DNA of 64,000 nucleotides, from positions 1,261,001 to 1,325,000 of the forward strand of contig JAJGOT010000213.1 in the NCBI GenBank assembly GCA_022457155.1, given 5' to 3'. Origin of the DNA: Cladopsammia gracilis (lineage: Eukaryota > Cnidaria > Anthozoa > Scleractinia > Dendrophylliidae). A program made the position numbers and the translations under genes. Under the pieces are notes generated by a model. The model was not told where the DNA came from and did not search any database. It saw only the letters and a list, made by a program, of their open reading frames with translations. Shown here piece after piece: positions 36,402 to 47,341 of this stretch. Numbering within the stretch: position 1 is the stretch's first letter; every line of letters starts with the position of its first letter.

Positions 36402-37330
36402 TACGTTGTTCAGTTTAACTACGTTTTAGCCTCTACCTTCAATTTTTTTAAATGTAAACTATATAACTCAAACTACTTGAGATGGTAATAAAAGTCAATA
36501 AGGTTTCTTTTAGTTAAGATTTCACTACAAATATTAAGAGAGGCTAGGAGGTATTTCTTTAAACCTGTTTTAAACTAAACATTTAAACATGTTTAAGCAT
36601 AGGTGTAAATGGGATATAGGATTTAAAAAAAAGTTTAAGCCCTGTTGTATGGCATATTTAATTACAAATGATAAACAAGAACACTATTCATGCTGCATAT
36701 ATTAAGAGCAACGCATATAAGATTGGTGCATAGATTACTATTCTCTCTCCCCACCCACTTATTTACTTTAATATACACACGTCAATTGAAAAATAAAATA
36801 TTCTATTCCAAGAAGTCTTTTTGTTTGAAATTCGATGAACACAATCGAAGCGTTGGAAAAAACATGCGAATTTTTCTTCCATGCCGTTTGAAGCGTTTAA
36901 AAAAGCGTTCAAGATTTTTATCCAGGCCGTTGACGCGTTGAGAGCATTAGGAAAGTCGTTCAAATTATTCGTTCAGTCCACAGAGTTTAATGTTTTACAA
37001 AAGTCGTTTTGAACGAAACGTTAACCGGCAGTTTTAAGGCTTACCTTCTCTGTAGTTTGATTTGATTTTTCGTTCTTTGTTCTCGCGAATATTCGACGAA
37101 ATATCACCGTAATTTCTATACCAGCCAACTTTTTTCGAGTGACAGGCATGAGAATTTTTTCGTGGGAGTGCCAGGATTTCCAAAGGCGAGCCGACCACAT
37201 TCGAAGAGACCCCGATCTATTCTGAAGATGTCCGAAGTTGTCCGAAGATGTTCTGAAGAATTTGGAAGTTTCTATGGACCTCCTCAAACCTCTGTATTAA
37301 ATAACATCCAGCTGTAATTGTAATGTACAG
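36402..37330. other. no recognised feature
   Basis: Unique-looking AT-rich DNA. Frames at 36690 (+), 36763 (-) and 37021 (-) have no recognisable domains. Confidence 0.4.
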
Positions 37331-37476
37331 CGCCCAGTTGTTCAAAAGGTGGATAGCTCTATCCATCGGATAAATCACTTTCCAGCGGATAACACAAAGA
37401 ATTTTGTTAATACTTATCCATTGGACAGTGATTTATCCGGTGGATAGCGCTATCCACATTTTGAACAACCGGGGCC
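37331..37476. mobile_element. GTGGATAG foldback MITE, copy 2
   Basis: Same family as 28750-28892: TTGTTCAAAAGGTGGATAG at the left, GGATAGCGCTATCCACATTT and GAACAACCGGGG at the right. The loop differs from copy 1. Confidence 0.9.
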
Positions 37477-38285
37477 AGAACGATAAAAACCTACAAAACA
37501 AGTGCCATACCGTAAACACCGGTGTATAAGCCCCACTCGCAGATAAGCAAATTTTGGGAAAAAAAAGTTTTTAAAATAAAAACGTAAGTCAGAGAATTGG
37601 CTCCACAAAACATGAGCTAGACTTTGCTTCTATCTATCGAATCATCGTGTATTGATAAAAATTCACAGTTTCAGCAGTTTTCAGCGCAGCTACGTTCGTT
37701 TGCCCGCCGTTCGTTCAGGGCAAAACAAGCTTGGTAACTGTGCAAATTTCCTGAGCACATGTTTTTTTTTTGTTCTGGTTACTAAGGTTAACCAAGATGA
37801 CCGCTTGTTTACAGACTCTTTTCTTGTCTTCTTTGGTGTTTCTTCGGGTGCCACGAAGCTATCGGAACGGCTTGACTAGGCTGTCTGCTATCATTAGCTT
37901 TTGGATAAACATAGAGATGGCTCTGCCAAGGGGGTTTTGCTAGAAATGGTTTCAGAACACACAGAAGTATTCATTTTAGTATACCTCCTACATGGGATGC
38001 TTGTCTACCTCAGGGTTACCTCTTGAGAAGTACTGTTTAGATTAAACTTGGTTAGTCAGTGCACAATAGTGAAATATATTCAAGCTAAATGATAAAATAG
38101 AATACCCAGCCTTATGATACAACTTTTCGCTGAATAAATCTGTTATTATCCGAGAGGCACTTCTCCCAAATCTGAGTTTTTGAAAGTGTTATTCATGGCG
38201 CGGTCAGAAGAGTGTAATAACGTGTCATTTGCACTCATTTTGGTTCTTATTCACACTATTAAATGCTTTGTCGAATAATAAAGAA
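37477..38285. other. no recognised gene
   Basis: The plus frame at 37652-37879 has no recognisable domain. Nothing else supported. Confidence 0.4.
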
Positions 38286-38468
38286 CAGGGGCGGATCCAG
38301 GATTTTTCTTAGGAGGGGGTGCACCTCTAGGGAATGACGTAACTGAAGGGTGACGTAAACAAATTTAAAAGAATACTAGTTATATTAGAAAGATGCAGGT
38401 CATCTCAGAGGGGGGGAGGGGGGGGGGGGGTGCGCACCCCCTGCACCCCTCCCCTAGATCCGCCCCTG
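38286..38468. mobile_element. GGGGCGGATCC MITE, copy 2
   Basis: CAGGGGCGGATCCAGG at the left and TAGATCCGCCCCTG at the right with a long G-run inside (about 38410-38430). AATAAAG occurs on both sides. Confidence 0.85.
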
Positions 38469-38504
38469 AATAAAGTTTATAAACGTTCAGGTGTTGCCGA
38501 ATAA

Positions 38505-39442
38505 ATGGGAAATTTTTGTCAGTCTTGTAGTGCAGCCATGTCCCATCAAATTCAACGCTGTCCCTCCTTATATTATCGACATGATAAACATAAAACTAAG
38601 TATCTCATTACAGCTAGTCACTATAACTTAAATCACATGGAACATGATTTTGAGATCAACATTAATGAAATACCACTAAAAAGAGTGAAGTGTCATAGAT
38701 ATCTTGGAGTTGAAATTGACGAGACTCTAAGTTGGCATGTACAAGTTGATGCCATTACCAAGAAAGTTTCCGCTGGTCTTGGAGCACTTAAACGAATTCG
38801 TGATCTCGCACCGACATCAACACTACAAATGATGTATGAAGCACTTATACTGCCTTATCTAGATTATTGCAGCGAGGTGTGGGGCTGTATGGGTAAATGC
38901 CTGGCTGACAGACTCCAGAAATTGCAAAATAGGGCAGCAAGAATAATTACCTACTCTAATTTTGACATTCGGTCTGCTGATATTTTGGATGACCTTGGCT
39001 GGGACACTCTTGAACGTAGGCGCTCAAAGCAATTAGCGGTTAGTGTCTATAAAGCTAAAAATAATCTTTCTTCTAAGGGTCTAAAAAATCTTTTTCGACC
39101 AATAACGAATGCTCATTCTTATAAACTGGGAAACAACTTGAACAATTGGTTTGTTCATAGACCCCGAAATGAAGCGGGAAAGTGTAGCTTTAACTATCGG
39201 GACGCTGTTCTTTGGAATGGCCTATCAAATGAAATCAAATCTGAGCCATCTATCGCATCCTTTAAAGCCGCCTTATAGTAGTTTTAATCTTATAGGTAAA
39301 CATAGAAAAATTCATTAGTATTGTAATTTTAATTAGAAATTTTTAACATGTTTAGGTATTTATAGAGAATATTTAGTATACACGGCTCTCTGGAAGAGCA
39401 TTTTGTAATTAATGATGGGATACCGTGTTTTTAAATAAAGCT

Positions 39443-39473
<31 letters not shown>

Positions 39474-39475
39474 TC
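38505..39475 (+). mobile_element. 5'-truncated LINE with ATG-repeat tail
   Basis: An open frame ends at 39278 and encodes the C-terminal third of a jockey/CR1-like LINE polyprotein: VKCHRYLGVEIDETLSW (thumb YLGV-x-ID block), LQMMYEALILPYLDYCSEVW, LADRLQKLQNRAARIITYSN and VLWNGLSNEIKSEPSIASFK. The RT palm and the endonuclease are missing. A 150-base 3' UTR with AAATAAAG runs into (ATG)n at 39444-39470. The LINE part probably starts near 38600; earlier codons are from flanking DNA. Long and unbroken, so a fairly young copy, dead on arrival. Confidence 0.85.
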
Positions 39476-39620
39476 CATCTCATTTCATTACTGAGTTTAA
39501 CATTTATCATCTTAAGTTTCTTTATTTATCACCTTACATGACGCTTTCAACATTGCTGGTCTTAGCAGTACATAGGACGAGCGTCATACAGAACCTAGTT
39601 TATCGCCTAGCTCGCCACGA

Positions 39621-39693
39621 GTCTCTCGTAGCTCAGTGGTTAGAACATCCGACAGGTGCACGGAAGGTCATACTTTCGATTCCTGTCGAGGAC
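39621..39693 (+). other. tRNA-like sequence (SINE head)
   Basis: A box TAGCTCAGTGG at 39629-39639 and B box-like TTTCGATTCC at 39673-39682, 73 bases in total, with GTCTCTC / GAGGAC giving an imperfect acceptor stem. The anticodon arm reads GAACATCCGACAGGTGC. The second half recurs, diverged, at 40001-40047 after the 21-bp array. Tail lacks a clean terminator; a SINE or tRNA pseudogene is more likely than a working tRNA. Confidence 0.6.
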
Positions 39694-39737
39694 TCAGAAT
39701 TTTTCTTCGTCCCACGCTCGTGACATGATGAACATTA

Positions 39738-40010
39738 CATCCGACCGGTGTACGGAATCATCCGACCGGTGTACGGAATCATCCGACCGGTGTACGGAAT
39801 CATCCGACCGGTGTGCGGAATCATCCGACCGGTGTACGGAATCATCCGACCGGTGTACGGAATCATCCGACCGGTGTACGGAATCATCCGACCGGTGTAC
39901 GGAATCATCCGACCGGTGTGCGGAATCATCCGACCGGTGTGCGGAATCATCCGACCGGTGTGCGGAATCATCCGACCGATGTACGGAATCATCCGACCGG
40001 TGTGCGGAAG
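39738..40010 (+). repeat. 13 x 21-bp tandem array derived from the tRNA-like core
   Basis: Exactly 13 units of CATCCGACCGGTGTACGGAA plus T, with only TAC/TGC variation and one GAT unit. The unit matches the anticodon-to-variable-arm part of the tRNA-like sequence at 39646-39666. All six frames stay open through it, giving spurious repeat proteins on both strands. Confidence 0.95.
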
Positions 40011-40069
40011 GTCATAGTTTCGATTTCTGTCGGGGACTTTTCTTCTTTGTCCCTCGCTAGTCACATGAT

Positions 40070-41398
40070 GAACATCACATCTTTCTCAAAAGTGTATCAG
40101 TCATCTGATATCGGGGAAACCGTGTTATTTTTTTTCCTTCCCAAAAACGTTGGCCTTAACCAATTCCGCAAGGATAATTACTGAAGGAAACTCGAAACAT
40201 CAACTGAATGAAGTTTAATTCTTGCACGTCAATATTTGCCATTTATTTGGTCACAATTTTCTAAGAAAAATGCCACGGCTCGGAGCAGTCGAAGAAAACT
40301 TTTTATCCCCGGATCTGCGTACAGGTGTATATTTCGTTTCTATTCTAGCCCGCCGATGTAGAGTCGAACATAATGAACATAGCATGTCAATTGGCGACAC
40401 GAAAGTCTCACTCTCTTTTGATATTGAGCTAAATTCTATCCGTTAAGCACCTTCGTATTTTGTGAAAGCATCGCATTTTGCTCCACCTGTTCGCGTGCTT
40501 GGACTGCAATCCTTTTAGAACATCCCTCAGTTCTGAAGTTTTGCATTGCAGATGACGGATCTTTTTTATCCTCGAAACTTGATAATCTTAACTAATATCT
40601 CCATTACGCGCAACATGACTTGCTACGTTTTTCTTTATAATTATAAATTTAGATAAAAGTCATATTTTTCCCGTCCCGCAAAGAAAACTCTTACCATATT
40701 TCATATTAACTCAAGCTAACCCCATGCTAATTTAACTGAACTTCATCTTTTATTTTAAGTTCACCGGATAGTATTTTCACGGCATTAGTTTTGTGATAAT
40801 GACACGTTTCGTTCCACCTGTCACTACTTCCTTTATTAAGGTAAATGCTAACTGACAACTACAGAGACGCGCCTGTTTAATTAGACAATGTCTCAGTCAG
40901 TCTACTGCCGATTACACTTGATAATTGCGGTAATGGCACGTTTTGTGCCATCGGTTTGTTTGTTCTGGACACTCCTCAGCCATTTTTAACTAAACAAGAT
41001 GATCATTTCAATAAAACTTGCGCATTTTGTGATAACGACTCACCCGGCCTGTACCACCTGTTTTTTTGATTAAACGATGCCTCAGTGATAACTTTTTGCG
41101 AGACTTTTTTCCCCAAACATGAACTAGAACCCTGTTACAAAACAACATGCTAAAGATTACACTCGTGCTGCAGAATTACTAATGCGCTAAAATAATTTGG
41201 TCACTATTTTTGTGTCAGTATGCGTGCGGCGTGAAGCCGCGTGTTACGATCAGCCGGGAATTGGGCGAAGAAAGTTTTGCTTCCAGAGGCCGTATTCACG
41301 AAATCATACCTAAGATATATCTTAAGATATAACTTAAGAGAAAATTTAGAAGCTTCCTGAGATATGTCCTAAGTGCTATTCACGAACGATATCTTATG
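40070..41398. other. no recognised gene
   Basis: Low-copy AT-rich DNA. Several loosely similar blocks with GTGATAA...CCACCTGT at about 40470, 40790 and 41040 suggest an old tandem repeat. 41280-41400 holds ATCTTAAGATAT-type short palindromes. Confidence 0.35.
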
Positions 41399-41505
41399 AC
41401 CATCCTAAGAGGGTCTGGATGGGGTTTACTGACAACTGACAAATGGCTGAAATTTTAACTGACAACTGACATTTGTACCTGGGTTAACTGACAACTGATA
41501 ACAAT
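41399..41505 (+). repeat. AACTGACAACTGACA repeat
   Basis: TTTACTGACAACTGACAAAT, TTTTAACTGACAACTGACAT and GGTTAACTGACAACTGATAA occur about 35-45 bases apart. Confidence 0.7.
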
Positions 41506-41984
41506 CTTGAAATATCTCTTTTCGGTTTTATTTAATAATATAAATTGTATAGCTTAAGATCTCGACTTATAACTCGAGATCTCGACTTGTAAAGAAAAAT
41601 ACTTTTTGTTTTCAGAGCTCTCTAACCTTCTAATGTCAAAGTTCCAATCAAATACGATATTAACGCTTGACGTACAGCAGGTGAACTTAAGCCACAAATT
41701 TCCATTTAACTGTCCTTTTAATCAGTGTCTTCAACGCAGTCATAAAGGAAGCCGTAGTGCTGAATGTTAGTTTCATATTAAAGAAACGTTTGAGCTGGTT
41801 TGAAGCTATAGTTACTAAAAGTTAACATTGCTACACTAAGGTAAGTCTAGTCTAAGAATTCAGATTTTAGTAGTAGACCATTTCGGTTTGAAATGTATTA
41901 AACTTTTTATTTTTGTGAGTGCGAGTTTATATAATAACCTGTTCAGCACCTCTAGTTAAACAGTCAAATTTGAACGAAAGAAAA

Positions 41985-42052
41985 ACAGATACAATAGACA
42001 CAATAGACACAATAGACACAATAGACACAATAGACACAATAGACACAATAGA
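41985..42052 (+). repeat. 9-bp tandem array (GACACAATA)n
   Basis: About seven perfect units. It sits inside the plus frame 41919-42272, which translates it as Asp-Thr-Ile repeats; the rest of that frame is Lys-rich and matches nothing I know, so I do not call a gene. Confidence 0.9.
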
Positions 42053-42654
42053 TGGATTTCAAAAACAAACAGATTCTCCTGAGATCCTCCTACTTTTAAA
42101 AATCCAACAAGAACATAAACAAGCAAGTGCATCAGCCCACCCAAAGATAATGTTGCTCCGAAAACAAGACAAATTAAAAAAAAAGATGAAGTTCTTTGGT
42201 TTTAGATTTAAAACACTTTACTCGTTTCATTTACGTTTGGAACAAATTTTCGCCCCAAAGTTCAAAAAATAGAAATAAACGAAAAATACTAGATCATTCA
42301 TGGTTTCGAAGTATTTGTTTAACACTGATACTTGCATGCAATCCTTGACATAAGTGCGAATGTGAAGCTAGCAGCCTTTTCATCATTGGTTATGTTTATA
42401 ATTGAAATAACACTTCTCAAACCATGTTTGCCCAAGAATTCAAATAATTTTTTCTCCGATAGTACAGTGAGAGGAGCCTGTGCGCTATTTGTTGTGTTCG
42501 GAGAGGATATAGCGAGTATAAACTCGTTAGTCGCTTGTAATTTCATTACCTTGAGGATGAAAGCCATCGGCCGGTTAAATACGTACATACCCAGAATTCA
42601 GACAACAAAATTTTCGAAATTATGCACTTTTCATTTCGATAATATATATAGATA

Positions 42655-43560
42655 GGCAGAGCCTAACAGCGAAGCACTATGAACAAGCTTAACTAAGGTG
42701 AAACTTAACTAAGGTGAAAGGTCGGAAGCACAAGAATTAAGATTGACGACCGGTCTATTTTTCAATTTTAGCAATTCTGAAAAAACAGTAAGCTTATTAC
42801 CCGACCGTCTGCACAGTACATTTAGACCGTAGAAAAGTTCACTAAAACAACTTTTCTCCGTCTAGAATTACAGGTACGACTACTTTCCGAATAACATACA
42901 GTTTTTGTTTGCCAAAAATTGCCCGAGAAACTGATTTGGGAATCAAAATTGCAAAAATACACAAACATGATATTTGCATAAGGCGATGCGAGTGAAGATA
43001 GAACTGTACGATAAAATCAAAGTCTTGTTTTGTTTACATAAAATCGCTTTTCAATCTATCTAATGAATGAACAAACACATAAAAATGGACAACACAATCT
43101 TCTTTCGAAAAATTTTATTCAAATCTTCATTACATATACATACATACATACATACATACGTTTATTGACCACTTCCCCAAAGGGGCTTTTCAGTGCCAAA
43201 TACAAAGAAAAAGATAAAAAATAAAAAAATAAAAACATAGTTTATGTATAAAAGTAAAACGACACGTACGATTTACAGCGCATCAAGGCAATGCTGCCCC
43301 CGATGAAATTCAAGATAATAACAGCACGACTTAATTTGAGCACGTTTCATAAACATGTCTCCAAAACACAAAGGAAAAGTCAATCAAAACTTGATATCAA
43401 CATAAATTCCCATCGAAAAATGTGATTTATTTTACCTTTAAGTCACTGGACTGCTTGGAAATTCATTAAAACTCCGCTTCTTCAGTTCTGAAACAAGGCA
43501 TTCCCCGCATTGCTCCTGCATTGACAAACATAGGCACGCATTGCGTGCATGAGCTATTTT
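42655..43560 (-). mobile_element. inverted copy of the 12.3-13.0 kb repeat, right half
   Basis: The reverse complement of this stretch matches 12340-13010 (TTCATTACATAGATTGAAAA region, CCGACCGTCTGCACAGTACA). A LINE tail is inserted at about 43135-43240. The left half of the same copy appears to lie at 45960-46366. Confidence 0.75.
43135..43240 (-). mobile_element. LINE 3' end with CATA-repeat tail
   Basis: On the minus strand GAAAAGCCCCTTTGGGGAAG precedes CAATAAACG and a (TATG)n tail. Only the 3' UTR remains. Confidence 0.6.
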
Positions 43561-43703
43561 GAAAATTCCCTAAATGATATGAAATGGTGAAAGCAACAAA
43601 ACAGTGGAAGAAAATTAGCACAAATAACCGCCTGCAGATATACGTTTTTCAAATCCTCCGGCCCGCCCCCTACCCCCAAAAACTACCGAGATCACGAACT
43701 GCG

Positions 43704-43937
43704 TCCCGTTTCTCGAACGTCCCGATAACGTTTCGGGCCCGGAAAGCTATCTTATGTGCGCAATGTATTCATTAAAGATTAAAATTTTGTTGATTTTGAA
43801 AGCTAAGCAATAAAATTCTAAATTGACAAAACAAGTCGAGCTGGTTTGAGGGCTAAAAATGCATCACCATTTTATAGATTCTGATTTGAATATGAGTTGC
43901 GGGCCCGAAAAGTTGTCGGGACTTTCGAGAAACGGGC
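43704..43937. mobile_element. CGGGCCCGAAA MITE, copy 2
   Basis: CCCGTTTCTCGAACGTCCCG and GGACTTTCGAGAAACGGG ends with CGGGCCCG near each. Same family as 32102-32331. Confidence 0.8.
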
Positions 43938-44109
43938 CCTCTGGGACCAAAACTCTATTTAGGTGGAAAAATACAAAGTTTGCTTTTGTATTCTAGCCTA
44001 AAGGGTTAGGGTATGAAAATAGGTGGGAAGTTTTGGCTAGCTTTTTCACGGGATCTTCGGAGTTATTTTATGACGAAACTACGGCCCTAGTGAAATGACC
44101 AACTTGTCT

Positions 44110-44975
44110 CTGTAATCAACCAGAAAAGTCCTGCACAGAAATTTGATGCATCCAAATTGAAGGATTATTATTTTGTGAAAATTCTAGTCTTTTTTTAAAA
44201 AGTTTCTTTTATTATTCACAAAAGAAACGTGGAAATGGTTCCCCTTGGCCTGGAAGACGCAAACTAATTAAATTAAATTGTTTTTAACTCCAAACCACAA
44301 GCTAATTAAATTAGTGACAAAAATTCTTTGAACCACCTGTTTCTGTAATGTCAACCAGAAAAGTCTTTAACAGAAACTAAACGCATGTAAAATGAATATT
44401 GGTAGTCTCCTTGTAAATTGCAACTAATAGTATTCAAACAACTGTTTTTATTCTCCACAAAAAAGTCGTGCAAATAGAAACAGAAACTAATTAGATTAAA
44501 TTGTTTTCAACTCAAAACCACAACCTTGAGGTTAACATTTGGAACCAAACATCTTTTCCTGTAATGTCGATCAGAAAAGTCTTAAATCAGAAACTTAGCG
44601 CATCCAAAATGAATTTTGCAACTAATAGTTTTTTTGAACAGGCGTTTTTTAACGCACCATAAGAATTAACGTTTTCTAGAAAACATGTTGAATTCCATCA
44701 CGTACCAGTTTCTATAAGGACAAAGTTCAACATTTGCACGTGCACACAACGTGACTGCTCATACAAAATACAGTCGCTACTCGCTTGTAGTAATCGCTTG
44801 GGGCATACAATTAATAACCTACACATCTGCTCACATTAATTCACAGAAAGATAAACGTTTTAAATACTGTAAATTGTATATTAATTGCATTAAGTTTTCT
44901 CTGTTGAACTCCATGCATCCCGGACAAGTTTCTATAAGGACAAAGTTGAACATTTTCACGGGCAGACAACGTGAC
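44110..44975 (+). repeat. diverged tandem repeats (about 230 bases) and a 60-base direct pair
   Basis: CAACCAGAAAAGTC...CAGAAA...GCAT(C/G) blocks recur near 44120, 44350 and 44575. GTTTCTATAAGGACAAAGTT occurs at 44709 and 44929 with similar flanks (AACGTGACTG). Confidence 0.7.
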
Positions 44976-45210
44976 TGATAAAAAAGATACATTTTACCAC
45001 AATTGCCGCTAAAATCGCAATCTGATTGGTCGACGTGAGTGGTAAATGAGAGTCCAGACAACGGTGCTGACGCTAACATCACGTGCGCTTGAAAAACACC
45101 AATCAGAATGCGAGAAAGTTATAGACAACGCCGCTTGCTCTTTCTTTGCTGTCACGTTTTGTAACAAGACTTCGATTTTTCCTTGTTTTTTGTAAATATT
45201 GTTGTAAAAA

Positions 45211-45385
45211 ACAAATTTACACCGGTTTTCCGTGGTGTGGACTCTTATTTACCACGATTTACGTCATCACATGGTCAAAATTTGTTGCTGACTCACTCGG
45301 CTGCGCCTCGTGAGTCCACAACATTTTGACCATGTGATGACGTAAATCGTGGTAAACAAGAGTCCACGCCACGGTGTAAATTTGT
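45211..45385. repeat. 175-bp foldback
   Basis: Arms ACAAATTTACACCG and ATTTACGTCATCACATGGTC pair with their inverted copies across ACTCACTCGGCTGCGCCTCG. Confidence 0.85.
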
Positions 45386-45872
45386 TAAATTTCAAATAGT
45401 AATCGCTTGAAACCCAGGTTTGAAACATACAATTCATGTTCCGCATCACATTATTTGAAATCCGCTTGCCGTTTTTGCAATAAAGCTATACTTTCTTATT
45501 TCAGTACAAGCTCACCTATAAACGTAACCGCAGTCCACATTTTTTGGACGTCTCATCCCTCGCAGACCATTGTACAATTCATGCATAGAGCATATTTTAG
45601 GCAGTATTTCCGAATAAATGCCCTTGCCTATTGCCATGTTAGCAAGCCAGTCGGGATTACTGCACAATTCCCAACCAACAAATCTTTAAAACTTTACAAT
45701 TTTCGTGTTTGAGGCAACAATCGCGAACATCCAAGATGGCTGATTTTCAATTCATGCCAAGTGCCCTTCTTTGACCTTCAGTAATACCATTTTAGAAGCG
45801 AGAATTTGATTGGCTGACATAGTACACGGTGTACATACTAGAGACAATCTGATTGGTGTGACATAACCCAAG

Positions 45873-45921
45873 ACATACATACATACATACATACATACAT
45901 ACATACATACATACATACATA
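45873..45921 (+). repeat. (CATA)n microsatellite
   Basis: About 12 CATA units; the minus frame across it is a Tyr-Val-Cys-Met repeat artefact. Confidence 0.95.
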
Positions 45922-45959
45922 CTAACAAACAAACATCACAAACCAACCTTTGCGCCTGC

Positions 45960-46366
45960 TAATGAGCTATTTTTTTCAAAATAGCTCAATTCAAAATAGC
46001 TCAAAAAACGTATGAGGGTTCCTCGAAGCAAGATTTTATCCCCGAAAGCTCTTCTTTTTCCACTAAAGCGGCTTCTGAGTATCCCTTAATTAGTATCCCT
46101 GTCTTGAGTAGCAAACCGCGAAAAAATGCAGGGAAGTAACGACTTTACTGCTCCGCTAAACGCTGCGAAAGATCCAACATTTTTTAATGTTTACAGAGCT
46201 GACGACTGTGTAGCCGCGCCACACTTGCGCGCTGACACATGTCACGGAGACGCGCCCGCGAAACATTCCGCTAGCCATGACCATGAAAAATGACGGACAC
46301 AGGTTCTATGAGTATGGTGCTGCGCAGCCAGGCCTTCGGCCCGGCAAGTGCTCCGCTATTATTCTG
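45960..46366 (-). mobile_element. inverted copy of the 10.5-12.3 kb repeat, left half
   Basis: The reverse complement matches 10518-10740 joined directly to 12110-12230 (GGGATACTAATTAAGGGATA, CCGCTTTAGTGGAAAAAGAA). It therefore lacks the nested element at 10745-12105 and shows its empty site. Confidence 0.8.
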
Positions 46367-46373
46367 TTTTATA

Positions 46374-47341
46374 TAGAGCGATTTTCGTATGACCTTGAAA
46401 AACGGTTCGAAGAGTGTTTGCGATTTGTTTCATCCGCCAGTAGCTGAAAGAATCAAAACAAGCTGCGTTCGTTTTCCCGCTTAAAATATCCCAAAATGGA
46501 AAGAGGCTTGTTCGATTGACCTATCAGAATGCTCGAATGTGAGTGACGTCAGAGACAATCGATTTCTAGAAAGTTCTCGCACAACAGATCGTTCTGCGAG
46601 GGTTTGCAGTTGGATTCGTGGGAAGATGGGCGTTTCTTTCGATCCAGTGTGTTGCTTTTCAAGAAATTATCTTCATTAAAAATCAGTGGAAGGAGTTATG
46701 TGAGGTTCTTCATTAGACCATGCGCGAATTAAAACCGAAGAGATGGAGAGCTTGATTCCGTTTCTCGAAGGTCACTCGTGCGGGCGACTGGCAAGTTAAG
46801 TTAAGCAGAAATGCTGTCGTCAAAACCGAATAAGAAAAGTTTCCTGTCTTTTTTATAAGTCTGCCATGAACGGTTCCATTTTCCTGGCGGGCTTTCCCCT
46901 TCCTCCAGCTTGGCAATCGCCCGTGGTGATAAACTTTTCGCAAATTGCCCTAGCGGTATTGTAAGAAACGCAGTTTTCGCGTGCAGTGACCGCAATACTC
47001 CCGCTCGTTGCATAATCTGCCAAAATTTGGTACCTTTTTTGCAATGGGTAGGCCGCTCCAAATTTGTAAATTCCTTACAGTTGATTTATCCTCCAATGTG
47101 CCATTTTTTCATGCCAATTTTTGCTGAGCCTAGTTGCAAAAAATTACTTTTTAGCTCGCGTGCTCGCGTATGCATTCTCTTAATTTGCTTCCCATGTTCG
47201 CTAAACCAATCAAAAGCCACGCGCGTTTGAAATTCCGTTCGCTAAACCAATGAAATCACTTTACTCTTGTTCGTTGGTTGTTTTGGCTGTGTCCGCGCGT
47301 ACCATTTCAAGGTCATACGAAAATCGCTCTATCAACAGACA
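46374..47341 (-). mobile_element. TIR element with helix-turn-helix transposase remnant
   Basis: TIR GAGCGATTTTCGTATGACCT TGAAA at both ends inside TA dinucleotides. On the minus strand, 46853-47044 reads QKRYQILADYATSGSIAVTA, RENCVSYNTARAICEKFITT and GDCQAGGRGKPARK, a paired-type helix-turn-helix with a following basic Gly-Arg hook as in Tc1/IS630-like transposases. The catalytic DDE part is absent. A frame shift separates it from the overlapping frame 46801-47061. Confidence 0.75.

Noticed and set aside
39621..39693. Functional tRNA gene
   Set aside because: The B box is degenerate, the acceptor stem is imperfect, no clean T-run terminator follows, and the 3' half is duplicated after the array.
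39656..40184. Open frames on both strands across the 21-bp array (Ser-Ser-Asp-Arg-Cys, Gly-Ile-Ile-Arg-Pro and Thr-Gly-Arg-Met repeats)
   Set aside because: The repeat unit length is a multiple of three and lacks stops in most frames, so all frames are open by chance; no codon bias or flanking domain supports a protein.
41919..42272. 117-residue plus frame with Asp-Thr-Ile repeats
   Set aside because: The repeat is a 9-bp array and the remaining Lys-rich sequence shows no domain, splice sites or similarity I recognise.
45860..45960. CRISPR-like appearance of short repeats
   Set aside because: This is a simple CATA microsatellite without spacers, in a eukaryotic genome.
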